Source: Okapia johnstoni
Taxonomy: Eukaryota; Chordata; Mammalia; Artiodactyla; Giraffidae
Assembly: GCA_024291935.2 (NCBI GenBank)
Contig: CM044326.1
Location: 32,549,948 to 32,613,947 of the forward strand
Direction of reading: 5' to 3'
Length of the DNA stretch: 64,000 nt
Position 1 is the stretch's first letter; each line of letters opens with the position of its first letter. The translations under genes were made by a program, and so were the position numbers. The notes beneath the pieces are model-generated. The model ran no database searches. It worked only from the letters and a program-made list of their open reading frames with translations, and had not been told where the DNA came from. This document shows positions 25,101 to 37,100 of this stretch, one piece after another.

Positions 25101-28100
25101 CCAACCCCTGGTGCCACAGGGGGTCTCAGAGAGACCAGACCACCTCAACCGTGCGTTGTGCGGGGCAGGAGCGATGCTCCAGGAGATGGGCGAGGGCCCT
25201 GCCCCCCGTGACCTTGCCCACGCACCTGACATGGGCCGTGGGAAGGTCTGGGGCCTCCCCCAACACGCACAGACCCCCTGCCCTCGCGGAAACGGCACCG
25301 GGGGGCCCCCATCTGCACCCGGGCACTGAGCCCGGCGGAGTCCAGCCCTGCCCAGTGTCCCAGGGGCCCCTAGCCCACCGCACCCAGGGCACTCACCAGG
25401 CACGTCGGCGGCAGGAAGCTGTTGACCCTGGAGACGCTCCACATGCCCTCCAGGCACTGCTGGGCCTGGATAGTGACCGTGCTCAGGGCCCCGCCTAGGC
25501 CGGCAGGCGCCACCGACACCTGGACGCTAGGCCCAGATGGCCAGGCCGGCCCCTTCCTCCTGTCGGGCCCCGCCCGGCCCGACTGCCTCCCCACGGGGCC
25601 CGCTGGCGCCGGACCGTCCCTCAGGTTGGGGGCAGCACTGGGGCCGGGGGGCGCGAGGCTGTTGGCCCCCGTGGGGGCCGTTGGGGTCCTCGCGACTGGC
25701 GGGTGCCTGCAGCAGCTGCAGGGCCTCCTGCGTGAGCTGGGTCAGGTGTGTGGCGCAGACATCGCAGCGGCGCTCAGCCTCCGGGCGACATGCGGGCAGC
25801 TTGTCCAGAAGCAGAGCCGAGAGGCAGGGGTCCTGGGAGAACACGAGACAGAGGTGGTCAGGGTCCAGGTGCCAGGACCTACCGCCCAGTCCTCATAGCA
25901 GCTGCCGCACCATCCCCAGCTGACTAATAAGCCCCCGAACAGTGCTGTCCGCACAAACCCACCAGAAAGTAACCACCGGGGCTTGCGAGGCACCTCGGTG
26001 CCCGTGACAGCTGCCCACCTCCTTCCCGGTCATGACCATCCCGCTCTCGGCTAATGAGGCATCCACCGGATCCCGGACGACCCGCCTCCAACAGCCAAGG
26101 CTGCGTGCCCAAGAAGCATCCAGGGGGCCAGCAGAAGCAGGGCGGCCACAGCGGGCTGGGGGCAGCTGGTGCCAGGGCCCCGGCTGGAAGCAAATCTGTT
26201 CCGAAGCCCGTGGAGGAGGGACTTGGGGGTTGGAGACCTCTCCCTGCCTTTGCGCTTTCTCTGGCCCTGGTCTGCAGGACCGAGTGGGCAATTCCAGGTC
26301 CATAGGAGGATGGATGCTGGGTGCGGCTGGCAGGAGGCTGACGAGAAGGCCACCACACTTCACCACAGGTGTGGACTTGGCCCCTGCAGCCCGCCCCCTG
26401 CCCTGCACTGAAGCGGACACCTGGGTCTCCCTGTAACTGCAAGCTCAGTATCAGGAGCCTAAGAACAGGAGCCAGGGGAGCCCAGCGGAGGCCCTCACCT
26501 AGCCTGGAGGGTCAGGGAGGGTTTCCTGGAGGAGGTGACATCTCGGGAAGAAGCAAGACGAGGAGGAAGGAACCAGTTCTCAGAAGAAGCCTCACTGGAG
26601 GGAAGCTAGTAAGAGCCCCACTCCCGGGGCCCAGGCCCAGCGCCTCAAGAGCCCACCAGGCTCTGCCTCAGCCCCTCCCCGGGGGCAGCCCCACAGGGCT
26701 CAGCGTCTGCACTGGGGCCAGCCACTCAGCATTAGTGCCCGTCCCCAGGGACAAGTCCCAACCACTTGCGGGGTCGGGACACTCCTTCTGTGACCACCGG
26801 GGATGTTCCCACCACCAGCTGACACAGCAAACCCACGTGCAGGCCGGGGTCTCCACTCCGGCAGCTGGTGGGCTCAGCCCTCCCTGTCACCCCCAGTCTG
26901 GACCCGCTGAGCATCTGCAGAACAGGGGCCTCCCCCTCCCTGATCACAGCTCCCCCCAAAGGTTCTGGCTCCAGTCAAGCTGCCCGGTTGGCCACAAAAG
27001 GGACTATGACATCCTCAAACCCTCAGATGCAAAGGCAGACGGCACCATGCAAACGGGGGTGCCTCAGTCACGCCAGCCAGGCACCCCCGAGCCTGACCTG
27101 CACCCAGCCAGACCACTGTCTACAGAGGGCTTCACAGGGGTGGCGGCTGAGGTAGGGTGGCCTCGCCACGAAGGGACACTCTCTGGTCCAGCATTAGCTG
27201 GCCATTGCCCTCTGTGTCCCCAGGACAGGCAGACCTCAGAAATATTTCCGGTTTGGCCCACATCACCATGGTAGAGTGAGTACTGAAATAAATCGAGTCA
27301 GGTGACTTTTTTAGTTTCCCAATTTCAGAAGCTTTATGTTCACACTCTGCTGCAAGTTCTTCGGTGTGCAACAGCATCGGCTCTAAGAAAAATAATCCAA
27401 CACTGAAAACCAACGTGAATTAGACAACAGCATGGCCAGGAGAACTGCGCTGGCAGACTTCCTCAGTGCAGGGTGGCCACGTTTGTACAAAGACGCCGTA
27501 TCCACAAAGCTCGATGAAGCGAGGTGAGCCTGTGCCACCCACGCTCCCTGCAGGCTGGGCCACAGAGCTGTCCCCTCACATGGCCCCCGGGGACCAGGTC
27601 GCACGAGGGCTGACCCGGCTAGGCCGGCCTCGCCAGCTGCCTGATCCATGGGCCACTCCGGAAGGCCTGGCTGTGCTCCGCCCGGGGCTGGCAGGCCCCA
27701 GAGCCTCTGAAGTGCCCGGAGTGCCTGGTCCCAATTAGCAGATACCCCTGCCCCCCGGCTCCCCCGTGGGGCCCCAGAAATGCTTCGGGGACCCCACTCA
27801 GGTTGCCCACGGGCCACAGATGGAAGACAGATGCTCCATTCCCAAGCCACACAGGGCTCAGACAGGCCCCGGCTGTTCCCCACCCCCGCCCCCCCTGCCC
27901 GTTTTTTCCAGACCCGACTGATGACTCTGGTTTTTCCACTCAGCGGGAGGCGGCTAATGGTGGGCTGGCGAGGGGAAGGGAGGGCCGCCTGCTACAGCCA
28001 TTAACCCGACTTGAAAGGCGGCCCCGCCCGCCCGCCCTAGGCCCAGCCGCCCATTGTTCTAGGGCCTCTGCCTGCCTTGGGGAGCCTGGGCCCCCAGGGA

Positions 28101-31100
28101 GCCCACTCTGGAGCCCCCTCCATGTTGGGCTGGCTCGGCAAGCCAACTGCAGGGGCTTTCGTGCTCGTGGAACACCCCCAGACCACAGATGGTCTCCCTG
28201 GAGTTCCCAGGAGGGCTGGCCCCGTCCCGTGGCCAAAGCCCCTCTTCCAGCACCGGCAGCCAAGCCCACTCCCCAGGAAACCCTCACCACCATCACTGCA
28301 GAGGGCCCACTGAACCCCCCAGGCCCCCAGGGTGGGGTAGGCCCACCTCTCCAAGCCCTGTAACACACGGGACACCAGCAAGGAGGAGAGGCCCATCTGG
28401 GGTGACCACACGGAGAGCGGGGAGCCCTGGGCCTTTCACCGAGGCCAGGCAGCGTGGGCCGGGCCAGCACGGGGGCCAGAGGGCGGCTCGGGCAGAAGCT
28501 GGGCCGTCGAGCATCCTGGGACAGGCGCTGCCCTCCGCTCACTAGGACCCACAGCCCACCCCTGGGGACCAGCTTGGCAACCAGCAAGCCTCCAGCGGGA
28601 CCGGCCCAGAGCAGGCCCCCCGCCCCCAGCACCCTGGCCTGGGGCTTGGGGCTCCCGCGAGGGGGCCTCTCCTGCGGGCTGGTACTGGCCACTCCCAAGA
28701 TGGGCCTCCTGGACACAGGAAGGCAAGGTGCTGACCCTGGGCGGCCCCCAGGGAGACAAAAGTCCTCCCCCGTCCTCAGCCACCCCCTGTCTCAGCAGAG
28801 CCCAGCACAGCAGGGAGCTGGGGGCAGGCCGGAGGGGCGGCCCACCCTCCCTGGGGCCTGGTCTCCTCCCCCAGCCCTGGGGCAGCTCCTGGCAGCACCC
28901 CGGGCCCAGGCCCCCGGGGGTCACATCCTCAAGTTGCAGAATTTTAACCACCCCCCCCCACAAAAGCCCCAGCCAAGGCACCCACCCCTCCCCTCAGGAG
29001 CCCCACACCTTCAGAAAGACAGTAATTACCCCGCCACAAAGTATCACTGTTAATTTCCTCCTTATGGTCTAATTAAACAGATATTTTACTTGCATGTGGA
29101 AAATGTTTTTCTTCATTTGATTCAATTTAGCACAGTGTACCACCCACCCTTGCACACTGCCTGGCTTTCAGGGAGTTCCTCCCACTTAAAAATGATCTTG
29201 TTTCTGAGGTCTCCAAACTGCTTTAAGTAATCCTTCCATTTTCTCCCGTGAGGGAGCCTCGGGGGCGGGGCGGGGGGGGGGGCGGTGCGGTGCGCGTTGC
29301 CCAACCACAACTGCCAGGACAGGCTGCCGCCGCCCAGGCCGGCCAGGCCCACCCAGGAGGTGGACGGGAGTGACCAGCAACTGCCCCCCCGCCCCCATGA
29401 GCGCCCCACAGGAGGAGGTGGGGGGGTTTGGGTCAGAAAAGCCCCTGGCCTCAGGGCTGTGAGACCACCCTCTCGAGCCCCCATCACCCTGGGTTTTCAG
29501 AAGGGGGCCTGGCCCCCACTGGCGGGGCAGCCCAGGGCCCAGAGGCCAGGTCTGGATGAGCGCCTGAGGCCACCTCTCAGTCAGGCTCCGCGAGCGGGCA
29601 CTGGGCACGGCCCGCCAGCCACAGCCCCCTCCTGCCCACCCCCTTCCCTCCGCAAACAAAGCAGCTGGGCCGTGACCCTGTGCGGCCCCATTTCCGGAGT
29701 TGACAACAGGTCCAGGAAGGGACCCCAGGCCTCCGGGCGCTGCTGTCGAGGACGTGACCAGGTCCCGTGCAGCCGGGCGGGCTGGGACTGCGGGTCAGGG
29801 GCTCAGCTTTCCAGCCACACCCCTCAGCCATCCCGGGTCCTCCTACCGTGGAGCGCCTCACCAGGGGCCTGCCCCCAACCCCAGGCCCTGCCGCCCGTAG
29901 GGCGAGACCTGAGCCTCCCTTTGCCACCCTGACCTTCAGGCCTGTAGTTCCAAGGCCCCGAGTTGGTGCTGGAGGGGGGGGCGGGGGGGCACAGCTTGGC
30001 CCACCCAGCACTGCCCAGCACCCATCCCCAAGGCCCTGTGCCAGGCGCCGGCCAGCTGGGCCACTCGGGGTACACACTGGCTCATTGAGACCTCCTCCCC
30101 TCAATGGCCTCCCTGTCCTCCACCCAGCGGGTGCCCGGGGGGCCAGAGGCCAGACGGGCAGGAGGGTCCGGGTGGGCAAGGCTGATGGAGAAGCAGCTCC
30201 GTCAGGACCCCAGCTGCTGGGGGCGGGGGGGGGGGGGGCGGTGGGCAGGGTGCCTGGAGCCCAGCTGGACTCAGCCTTCAGTTCAACTGTCCACCCCAGG
30301 CTTGGACACTGTGGTGGATGACAGTCTCATCATCTGGACCACTGGGCAATACAGCGCCTCCACGGGCTGCCTGGACCCACCCAGGGTGGGGTGTGCCGCC
30401 CCCCACAAGCCTAGCCACGGCCTGGGCCCCCCACACCACTCAGGGGGTCTGAGGACCACAGCTGGGCACCTGACCCTCCCCACCAGCCACCCCTCAGGGA
30501 GGACAGGCGCCCGGCAGCCCAGGCCTCCCACAGGCCGCATGCCCTGGCTGCAGGGCGCCCTCACGGCTCCAGGGTGACCAGCCTCCCAGGCACCACCTCC
30601 TGGGAACCACCCTATCCATGGCTACTTTACAGACGGAAGCTCAGAGACACTGAGATATTGAGCCCAGGCCGCACAGCCTGGGGGCAGACCTGGGGATTAG
30701 AGTGTGGGCCGCATGGGAAGGGACGGGGCCAAGGACAGGGGCCCTGAGGAGGAGACCGGGGGGTCTGTGTCTGGGTCAAGGGCAGCCACGGAGCGGGTCA
30801 AGCTAAGAGGGCTTCTGGAGGCTCCCTCAGGTTTCGAAAAGGCCAGGCATGTGGGGCTGGCGGGGGGGGTTCCAGGAGGCGAAGTTGGGGGCGGCCTTGC
30901 ACCGAGGCCGTGGGGGGGCGAACGGGGCTGGGGTGCCTAGGACGGGACCCTCAGGAAGGAGCAGGCCTGGGGCAGGCCCACCCAGAAACAGAGCGCCGGC
31001 CCGCACCATCATATGGAGTCAGAGGGGAGCAGGGCCGGGACAGCCCCCCGAGGCGGGCACGGCGGGGCCGGGACAGCCCCCACGAGGTGGGCACGGTGGG

Positions 31101-34100
31101 GCCGGGACAGCCCCCCGAGGCGGGCACTGAGCCAAGGAGGACTCTAAGTCCGCTGGCCCCAGGCCAGTCCATCCCCCATGGCCGAAGCCAGGGAAGCTGC
31201 CCGGGGCGGGGATTAGACGAAACCAGGCCAGGGAGCCACCCAGAGGGCCAGGAACCCCGCAGTCCACGCGGGTCCCTCAGCCACAAGACGTGGCACCAGA
31301 AGCGAAAGCACCCCCTCACCCAGAGGGGGCCAGAGGGCCACGCAGCCAAGGACGCTGTGCCCAGACGGGGAGGGCCTGCCAGGGAGCGGCCACACCACAG
31401 ACTGGGAGAATGTCTCGTCAGCCCCGCGTCCATCCAGCGGAAAGGGGGACCACAGAGGCCAGGGCTCGGGGTGGACGCCGGGGGGCAGCTCCCAGAGGCC
31501 AGGCCTCCCAGCCTGGCTGCTTCCAGAAACCTGACAGGAGACCACCTGGCCCTGACCACCACCGCCCAGCCCAGGCTCCCCAGCCCCAGGGAGCAGACAC
31601 GTGGGTGCCTGCTGGGGGTCCGCTGGACCCGCCCCGCCTGAGGGACGCCGGACCCGCTCCCACCTGGGGGACGCCGGACCCGCTTATAGTCTGTTTATTT
31701 ACTCGCACCTGCATCTCCTTGCACACAAACTGCAGTGGCTTCCAGGAACTAGTCGGCATGAATTGGAAGCAAAACCACGTGGCTCATGACCATTCATGTT
31801 AGAACAAGCAGGAGCGACCAGTTCTGACAGACATGTGAGAAAGGGCCCGTGTGACAGGCGGGAGCTGAAGAGTGCATTTGCTGTGAGCTTCCTGGTAGGC
31901 AAAGGAAAAAGAAAATTAGATTTTTCTCACCATTTAAGACAAGAACCAGCTCTTCTGACTTCCAGACACAAGATTCCTTCGGGACACCTGACGGGGCCTT
32001 GAACAGGCCCCAGTGAAAGTGAAAGTGTCTGTCCCTCAGCCGTGTCCCACTCTTTGTGACCCACCCTGTGGACTGTAGCCCGCCTGGCTCCTCTGTCCAT
32101 GGAATTCTCCGGGCAAGAATACGCTCACCCCGTGACCCCCATCTCAGACCAACACAAGCCCCCAGCAAGGTTCTGAGCAGCTGAGAGGCAGGGCTGACCC
32201 CTGGCTCCCCAGCTCAGCAGAGGGGCAGTGAGACCCGTCACCACCACACGCTCCCATGCTGGGCCCCACCGCTGACTGCAGCTGGACTCCTCTCAGAAAG
32301 CTCCCTCCTGCAAGACACAAAGCCCCCTCAACAGACCCCGGCCCCCGAAACCCCATCCCCGCTTTAGAGGGCAAGCGCTCATGACCCAAAGCTCAGTCCC
32401 GCCCCCCACAGCCTGCCCTCACCCCCCCAAACCGCAGACCAGCAAAGACACAGGACGGACACACGGAGCCCGCCATTCCATCATGGAGCCAAAGGAAGCC
32501 CCCAGAGAGAGCAGGAGATGCCAGCTAGACCACCATTCATCCAGGGAGCAGGGGCCACCCAGGCCTGGGCCCCGGAGTGGCCAAGAGCCTCCAGATCCCA
32601 TGGCCTGCTCCCTCCCCAGCTGAGTCACCAGGCCCCTGCCAGCTGGGAGGGTGCTGGGCAGCCAGCCCTAGGGAGCACCGCCCCCGACACCGCCCCACTG
32701 CCCTGGGGCCTGCCAACACCCAGCTCAGCTGGAGAACTCTGCTGACGCCAGGCGCCCCGCCCCAGGGAGCCCTCGGAAGCTGGTGGGGCTCCGGCCAGGC
32801 TTCAGACAGCACAGGGGGCCGGATCCAGGGATCTGACCCCAGGCAGCAAACACTTAGCACCAGCTGGGCCTCGCCCCAGCCCGCCCCGGAGCCCACCACT
32901 GCACACCAGTGTGGTCACAGCTGGGGGCCATGGGGACAGGGCACACAAAGGCCTGCCACCCCCGAGCCAGTGTGGAACGGTGTTCAGGGTGGACGGGTCT
33001 TCCCAGACAGAGGTGGAAGGGTCTCTAGGCCTCCAATCTTAGAAACCTGGCCATGTCACCCCAGGCCATGCACGGGACAAGCCCACAGCCTCCTTGGCAG
33101 CCTTCAGACTCAACGTCCAGCTCGGGAAAAACACAAAACAGTGCTGGGACCGCAGGGCTGAGCGGTGGTTCTGGAATCCGCAGGGCCGGGGAGGATAAGA
33201 CCCCCTGCCTGGGTGAGTGAGAGATTCACAAGCGTGAAAGGAGGATTAATCCCCCCCCCCCCCGAGTCGCCTCCTCAGCATGGTGCATCTGGGTGGCAGC
33301 TGGAGCGGACCCCCAAGCAGAAGCCCCCCTGGCAGCCGGGGACCGCTGTCCTCCTGGGACACTTGTCGGGGCAGGGCTGGGCCCAGGGTCCAGCTCAGCA
33401 GCTCTCCAGGTGAACCTAGCCAAGATGGGAGGGACAGTTGGGGCCCTCAGTCATTCAGCAAACTGCTCTGGGGTACCCGGCCCCATGCCTGCCCTGACAC
33501 AGCCCTCAGCCTGGGAGAGGAACACTGGCTGCAGAGACCACAGTGCAGCCACATGGAGGAAAAGGGGGTGGTGGGAAGCAGAGAGGATGAAAGTGGTCTG
33601 CGGGAACCCAGGGACCAATTTGCCAGGGAGGACAGGGCCTCGGTTCTGACCCCAGACACGGAGTGGCCAGTGCTAAGCCGGAGGGCACTCGGCTGTGGCC
33701 GAGGAGGAAGGCCCAGCTTCGGGCCCTGATTGGAGGGTGGCGCTGGGAGCCCGCAGCAGAGGCCGCTCAGAGGCAGGGGCAGGGAGAACAGGGCACCGCC
33801 CGGGCAGGTGGGGGCGCTGGGGAGGAGCAGCCCAGGGAGACCACAGACATTCCAAACCGCAGGGCTCCGGGCCCTGCAGGGCCCCAGGGGTCACTCAGAA
33901 ACGAGGCCCGGGACCCTGGTGAGCGGAGAGGGGCCTCCACAGGGGCCCAGGGGCCCCAGCCCAGCCCCTCCCTGCCCAGGCCCACCTCCCGTCCGGGTTC
34001 AGGCGGGATAGCCTCCAGGCTCCAACCTGGGCAGGCAGAGCACGTTCCCTCCCCCATGTCCTCAGGGGCACCGGGGCTCAGAGGGGGCGGGGGGCACATC

Positions 34101-37100
34101 CTATCCGCTCTGGGGAGGAGGTCCCTGGATGGGAACCTCAGTTACCCTCACCGCCCAGATGGAGAAACCGAGGCAGGCACAGGAGAAGGGGGTACAGGCA
34201 GCCAGGGAGACGCGGGCTCACCACCCAGGCCACCCAACAGCTGGGCAGGCCTCAACCGCCACCCACTGCCGTGGGCACCAAAGACCCGGACACAGCATGA
34301 CCCCGAGCCCACATCCCAGGAAGAGCACCCAGGTCCAAGGCATGCAGGCATATGTTTGCCAGATACAGCCCCACACACCTGGCAAAGGGGTGTAACGGTG
34401 GTCCTGGGTGCTGTTGTTCAGTCGCTCAGTCATGTCCGACTCTTTGCGACCCCATGGACCGCAGCACGCCAGGCCTCCCTGTCCCTCACCATCTCTCGGA
34501 GTTTGCCCAAGTTCATGTCCATCGAGTTGGTGATGCCATCCAACCATCTCATCCCCTGCCATCCCCTTCTCCTCCCGCCTTCAATCTTTCCCAGCATCAG
34601 GGTCTTTCCCAATGAGTCAGGTCTTTGCATCATGTGGCCGAAGTATGGGTCCCAGGTACAGAGAAGAAAATCGAGGCCACGAGCTCTCAGTGAACCTGCC
34701 CGAGGTCCCATATCAGGGAGCTGTCCGTCTGCTGGTAGGAGGGTGTACAAGAAGCCAGCGAGGGGTCAAGCCCTGGCCGGGATTCCGAGGGCAGGGGACC
34801 GGGTGGCTGCAGGCTCGCTGAAAGTTCAAGTCCCCCAACCTTCTCCAGCCTCCGTGCACACCTGAGACCTGGCAAGAACCCCTGAGGCGAGGGCCTCTGG
34901 GCCAGGCGGGGGGCCCAGCTGCACCCTCATTCACCCCCAGCTCCGGGAGCCCAGCAAGCCACCTGCTGCCCTGGGCCTCCCCAGATGCCCCGAGCATGAG
35001 CCTGAGCGAGACGACAGCCAACAAAGGTCTCTGTGAGCTGCTGAGCTGTCCTCACAAGGCCCGTCTCCTCCGGACCAAAAGCAAGAAAGGGCCCCCAGGA
35101 AAATTCTAGGAGCCACCTCTGCATTCCAGCGCCTCAGCCTCTGAGCAGAGCCCAGCGCCCCTGGACCGTGGGGCCAGACTTCTGGGAGGACCCGCAGGTG
35201 CTCAGACAGAGCTGATCACCCAGTCCCCCAGCGGCGCGGCCATCACCCAGGGATGCCCTGCCATCCCTCCCACGCTGAAAGCAGACGCAGCCATCCAGGC
35301 ACCACCTGCCCCGCTGCCCTGAGGGAAGCTCTGGGCAGGCCAGGCGAGCTGTCTGCAGGAAGAGACAGAGACCTCCCAGATGAGGGACCCTGAGTCCACC
35401 AGCGACCGGGGTGACCTGTAGCTCTTGCCACCAGGATCATCTGGCCACCTGCGACCAGCTGGCCGCATGTCCAGCACCATCAGGCAAAGCCCAGCTCAGT
35501 CACTAAAGCCCCTCCTCTCTCTGGCCTCGTCTGCCCCTAATGGAGGGGCAAGATGGCCCTGTGGCTCTGACAGGCCCCCAGCGTATATCCGCAAATATGT
35601 TCTCCTGGGGCCTGAAGGGCTGGTGGTGTGTTTTTAAGCAAACTCAGGCCATCCAGGGCACAGAGCTTGGCAAAACTGCACCCTCCGCTCAAAGGAGCAG
35701 ATGTGGGAGGTTCCAGCCCCAACCCAGGATAGGCCACAGGTCCCCCCACCGACCGCCGAGAGACGGAGCCCAGGACACACACCAGGCTCACATTCCCCTC
35801 CTGTCCCCTGTCCATGCCCACACTACAGGGAACACGGTTGGACTCCGGGAGGCCAGGGTCTCGCCGAAGACCGCGGGGCCTCCTTGGAGAACTATATTTA
35901 GATTCAATGGGGATTATTCGGCCTTACTTCCCAGGACAGCTTTCAGAAAGGCTGCAGGTCAGGCGGGAAGGGCTTCCTCTGGAGACCCCCACCCCCCCAA
36001 CCTTCCCAGGCTGTGCAAACTTCCAGGGTGCATTGTTCCTGGAACAATGGTCCCTGCTCCTTCCAAGACCAGGGCAAGCCCATTGGCTGCAGACCTCAGC
36101 AGGGCCTCGGCCCCTGGCAAACACCTTGGCAGCTGGACCGGAGCCTGGGGGAGCACACGGATGACCATGGCCTCCAGTGGCAGTGCCTCAGAGTGTGTCC
36201 CTCACACGACTCTCACCCAAGAGGCAGGAAGGGAGCAGCGAGGGCCCCCCTCACAGCGGCGGGCCCGCCTCTGGCCCTCCAAGCCCTCCTGCCCCAGGTG
36301 TGCAGTTTCCAGACACTTGGCTGGGGGCCCAGGTGCCCCAAGGGCGACAGTGCACTGGGTGACCTCTTCTGCAGGCAGGGCAGGAGCTGTCCCGCCCAGG
36401 GTGGAGGCCCTGCCACCTCCCTCTCTTTCCTCCCCCTCCCACACAGACTGGGTTCCAGCTGCCGCCTGTCTGCAGCGGGAATTCGCCCAGGCTCCCTCCG
36501 ATCAGACCGTGGGACCCTTTGAGAATGAAGCCCCCCAGGGGTGTTACAGACGGAAACCGAGGAGGCAGGAGATTGGCCAAAAATCCACGGTGGAGACTTG
36601 CGCCTGCCTCCTGCACCTGAGTCTCCCAAGTTCCAGCATGGGCCCCGCCCCGCCCCGGGGACTGGCCGAGGAGGAGTCACTTACCCGGAGGGGTGTCCCA
36701 GGCCCGCTGACCAGCTTCCAGGCCTGTCGCTTGAGCTCGGCGAGCTTCGTGTGGCAGTGACGGCACCATCCGCCTCCACCTTGCTCTGCGCCCGGCCCGG
36801 CGCCCTCGGGCGCAGGGCGGCTGCCGCATGGGTCCTGCTCCGGCCCAGAGGTCAGCCTCTTGCGGGGGGACACTTCCAGCAGCTGCAGCGGCTCGCGGGC
36901 CGGGCCGCCCTCGGCCACCTGCGGGGGGGGGAAGGGGACGGTGAGCCTGAGCCGCTGGGCGGCGCCACCCCAGGACCCAGGACCAGCGACTCCAGACCTC
37001 AGAGCGCCCCAGCCCCAGAGTGACGCGATGGACAAAAGTTAGGAGCGCTGGGCGCCGACCTGCAGCCCACCGCGTTCTTCCACCCCAGGAGGTCCTGACG

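Larger units (their letters stand above)
19541..25396. other. KIF26A intron 3, remainder
   Basis: GC-rich intron between exon 4 and exon 3. Apart from the items listed (tandem duplication, G20 tract, L2-like pieces, the AT-rich element at 23.1 kb, a MIR-like patch at about 22005-22070) I see no exon-like or RNA-like structure. Confidence 0.5.
25833..36684. other. KIF26A intron 2 (10.9 kb)
   Basis: Largest intron. It holds the AT-rich elements at 27.2 and 29.0 kb, a G14 run (30225-30238), a 3-copy 33-34-bp repeat (31034-31130), a C13 run (33251-33263), MIR remnants (30610-30700, 34655-34730), a Bov-tA piece (about 32012-32118) and a BovB tail (34412-34655). An AT-richer patch lies at 31685-31990. 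No additional exon is apparent. Confidence 0.55.

Noticed and set aside
33663..34865. 400-codon plus-strand frame in KIF26A intron 2
   Set aside because: Runs through a reverse BovB tail and GC-rich intron; no conserved block.
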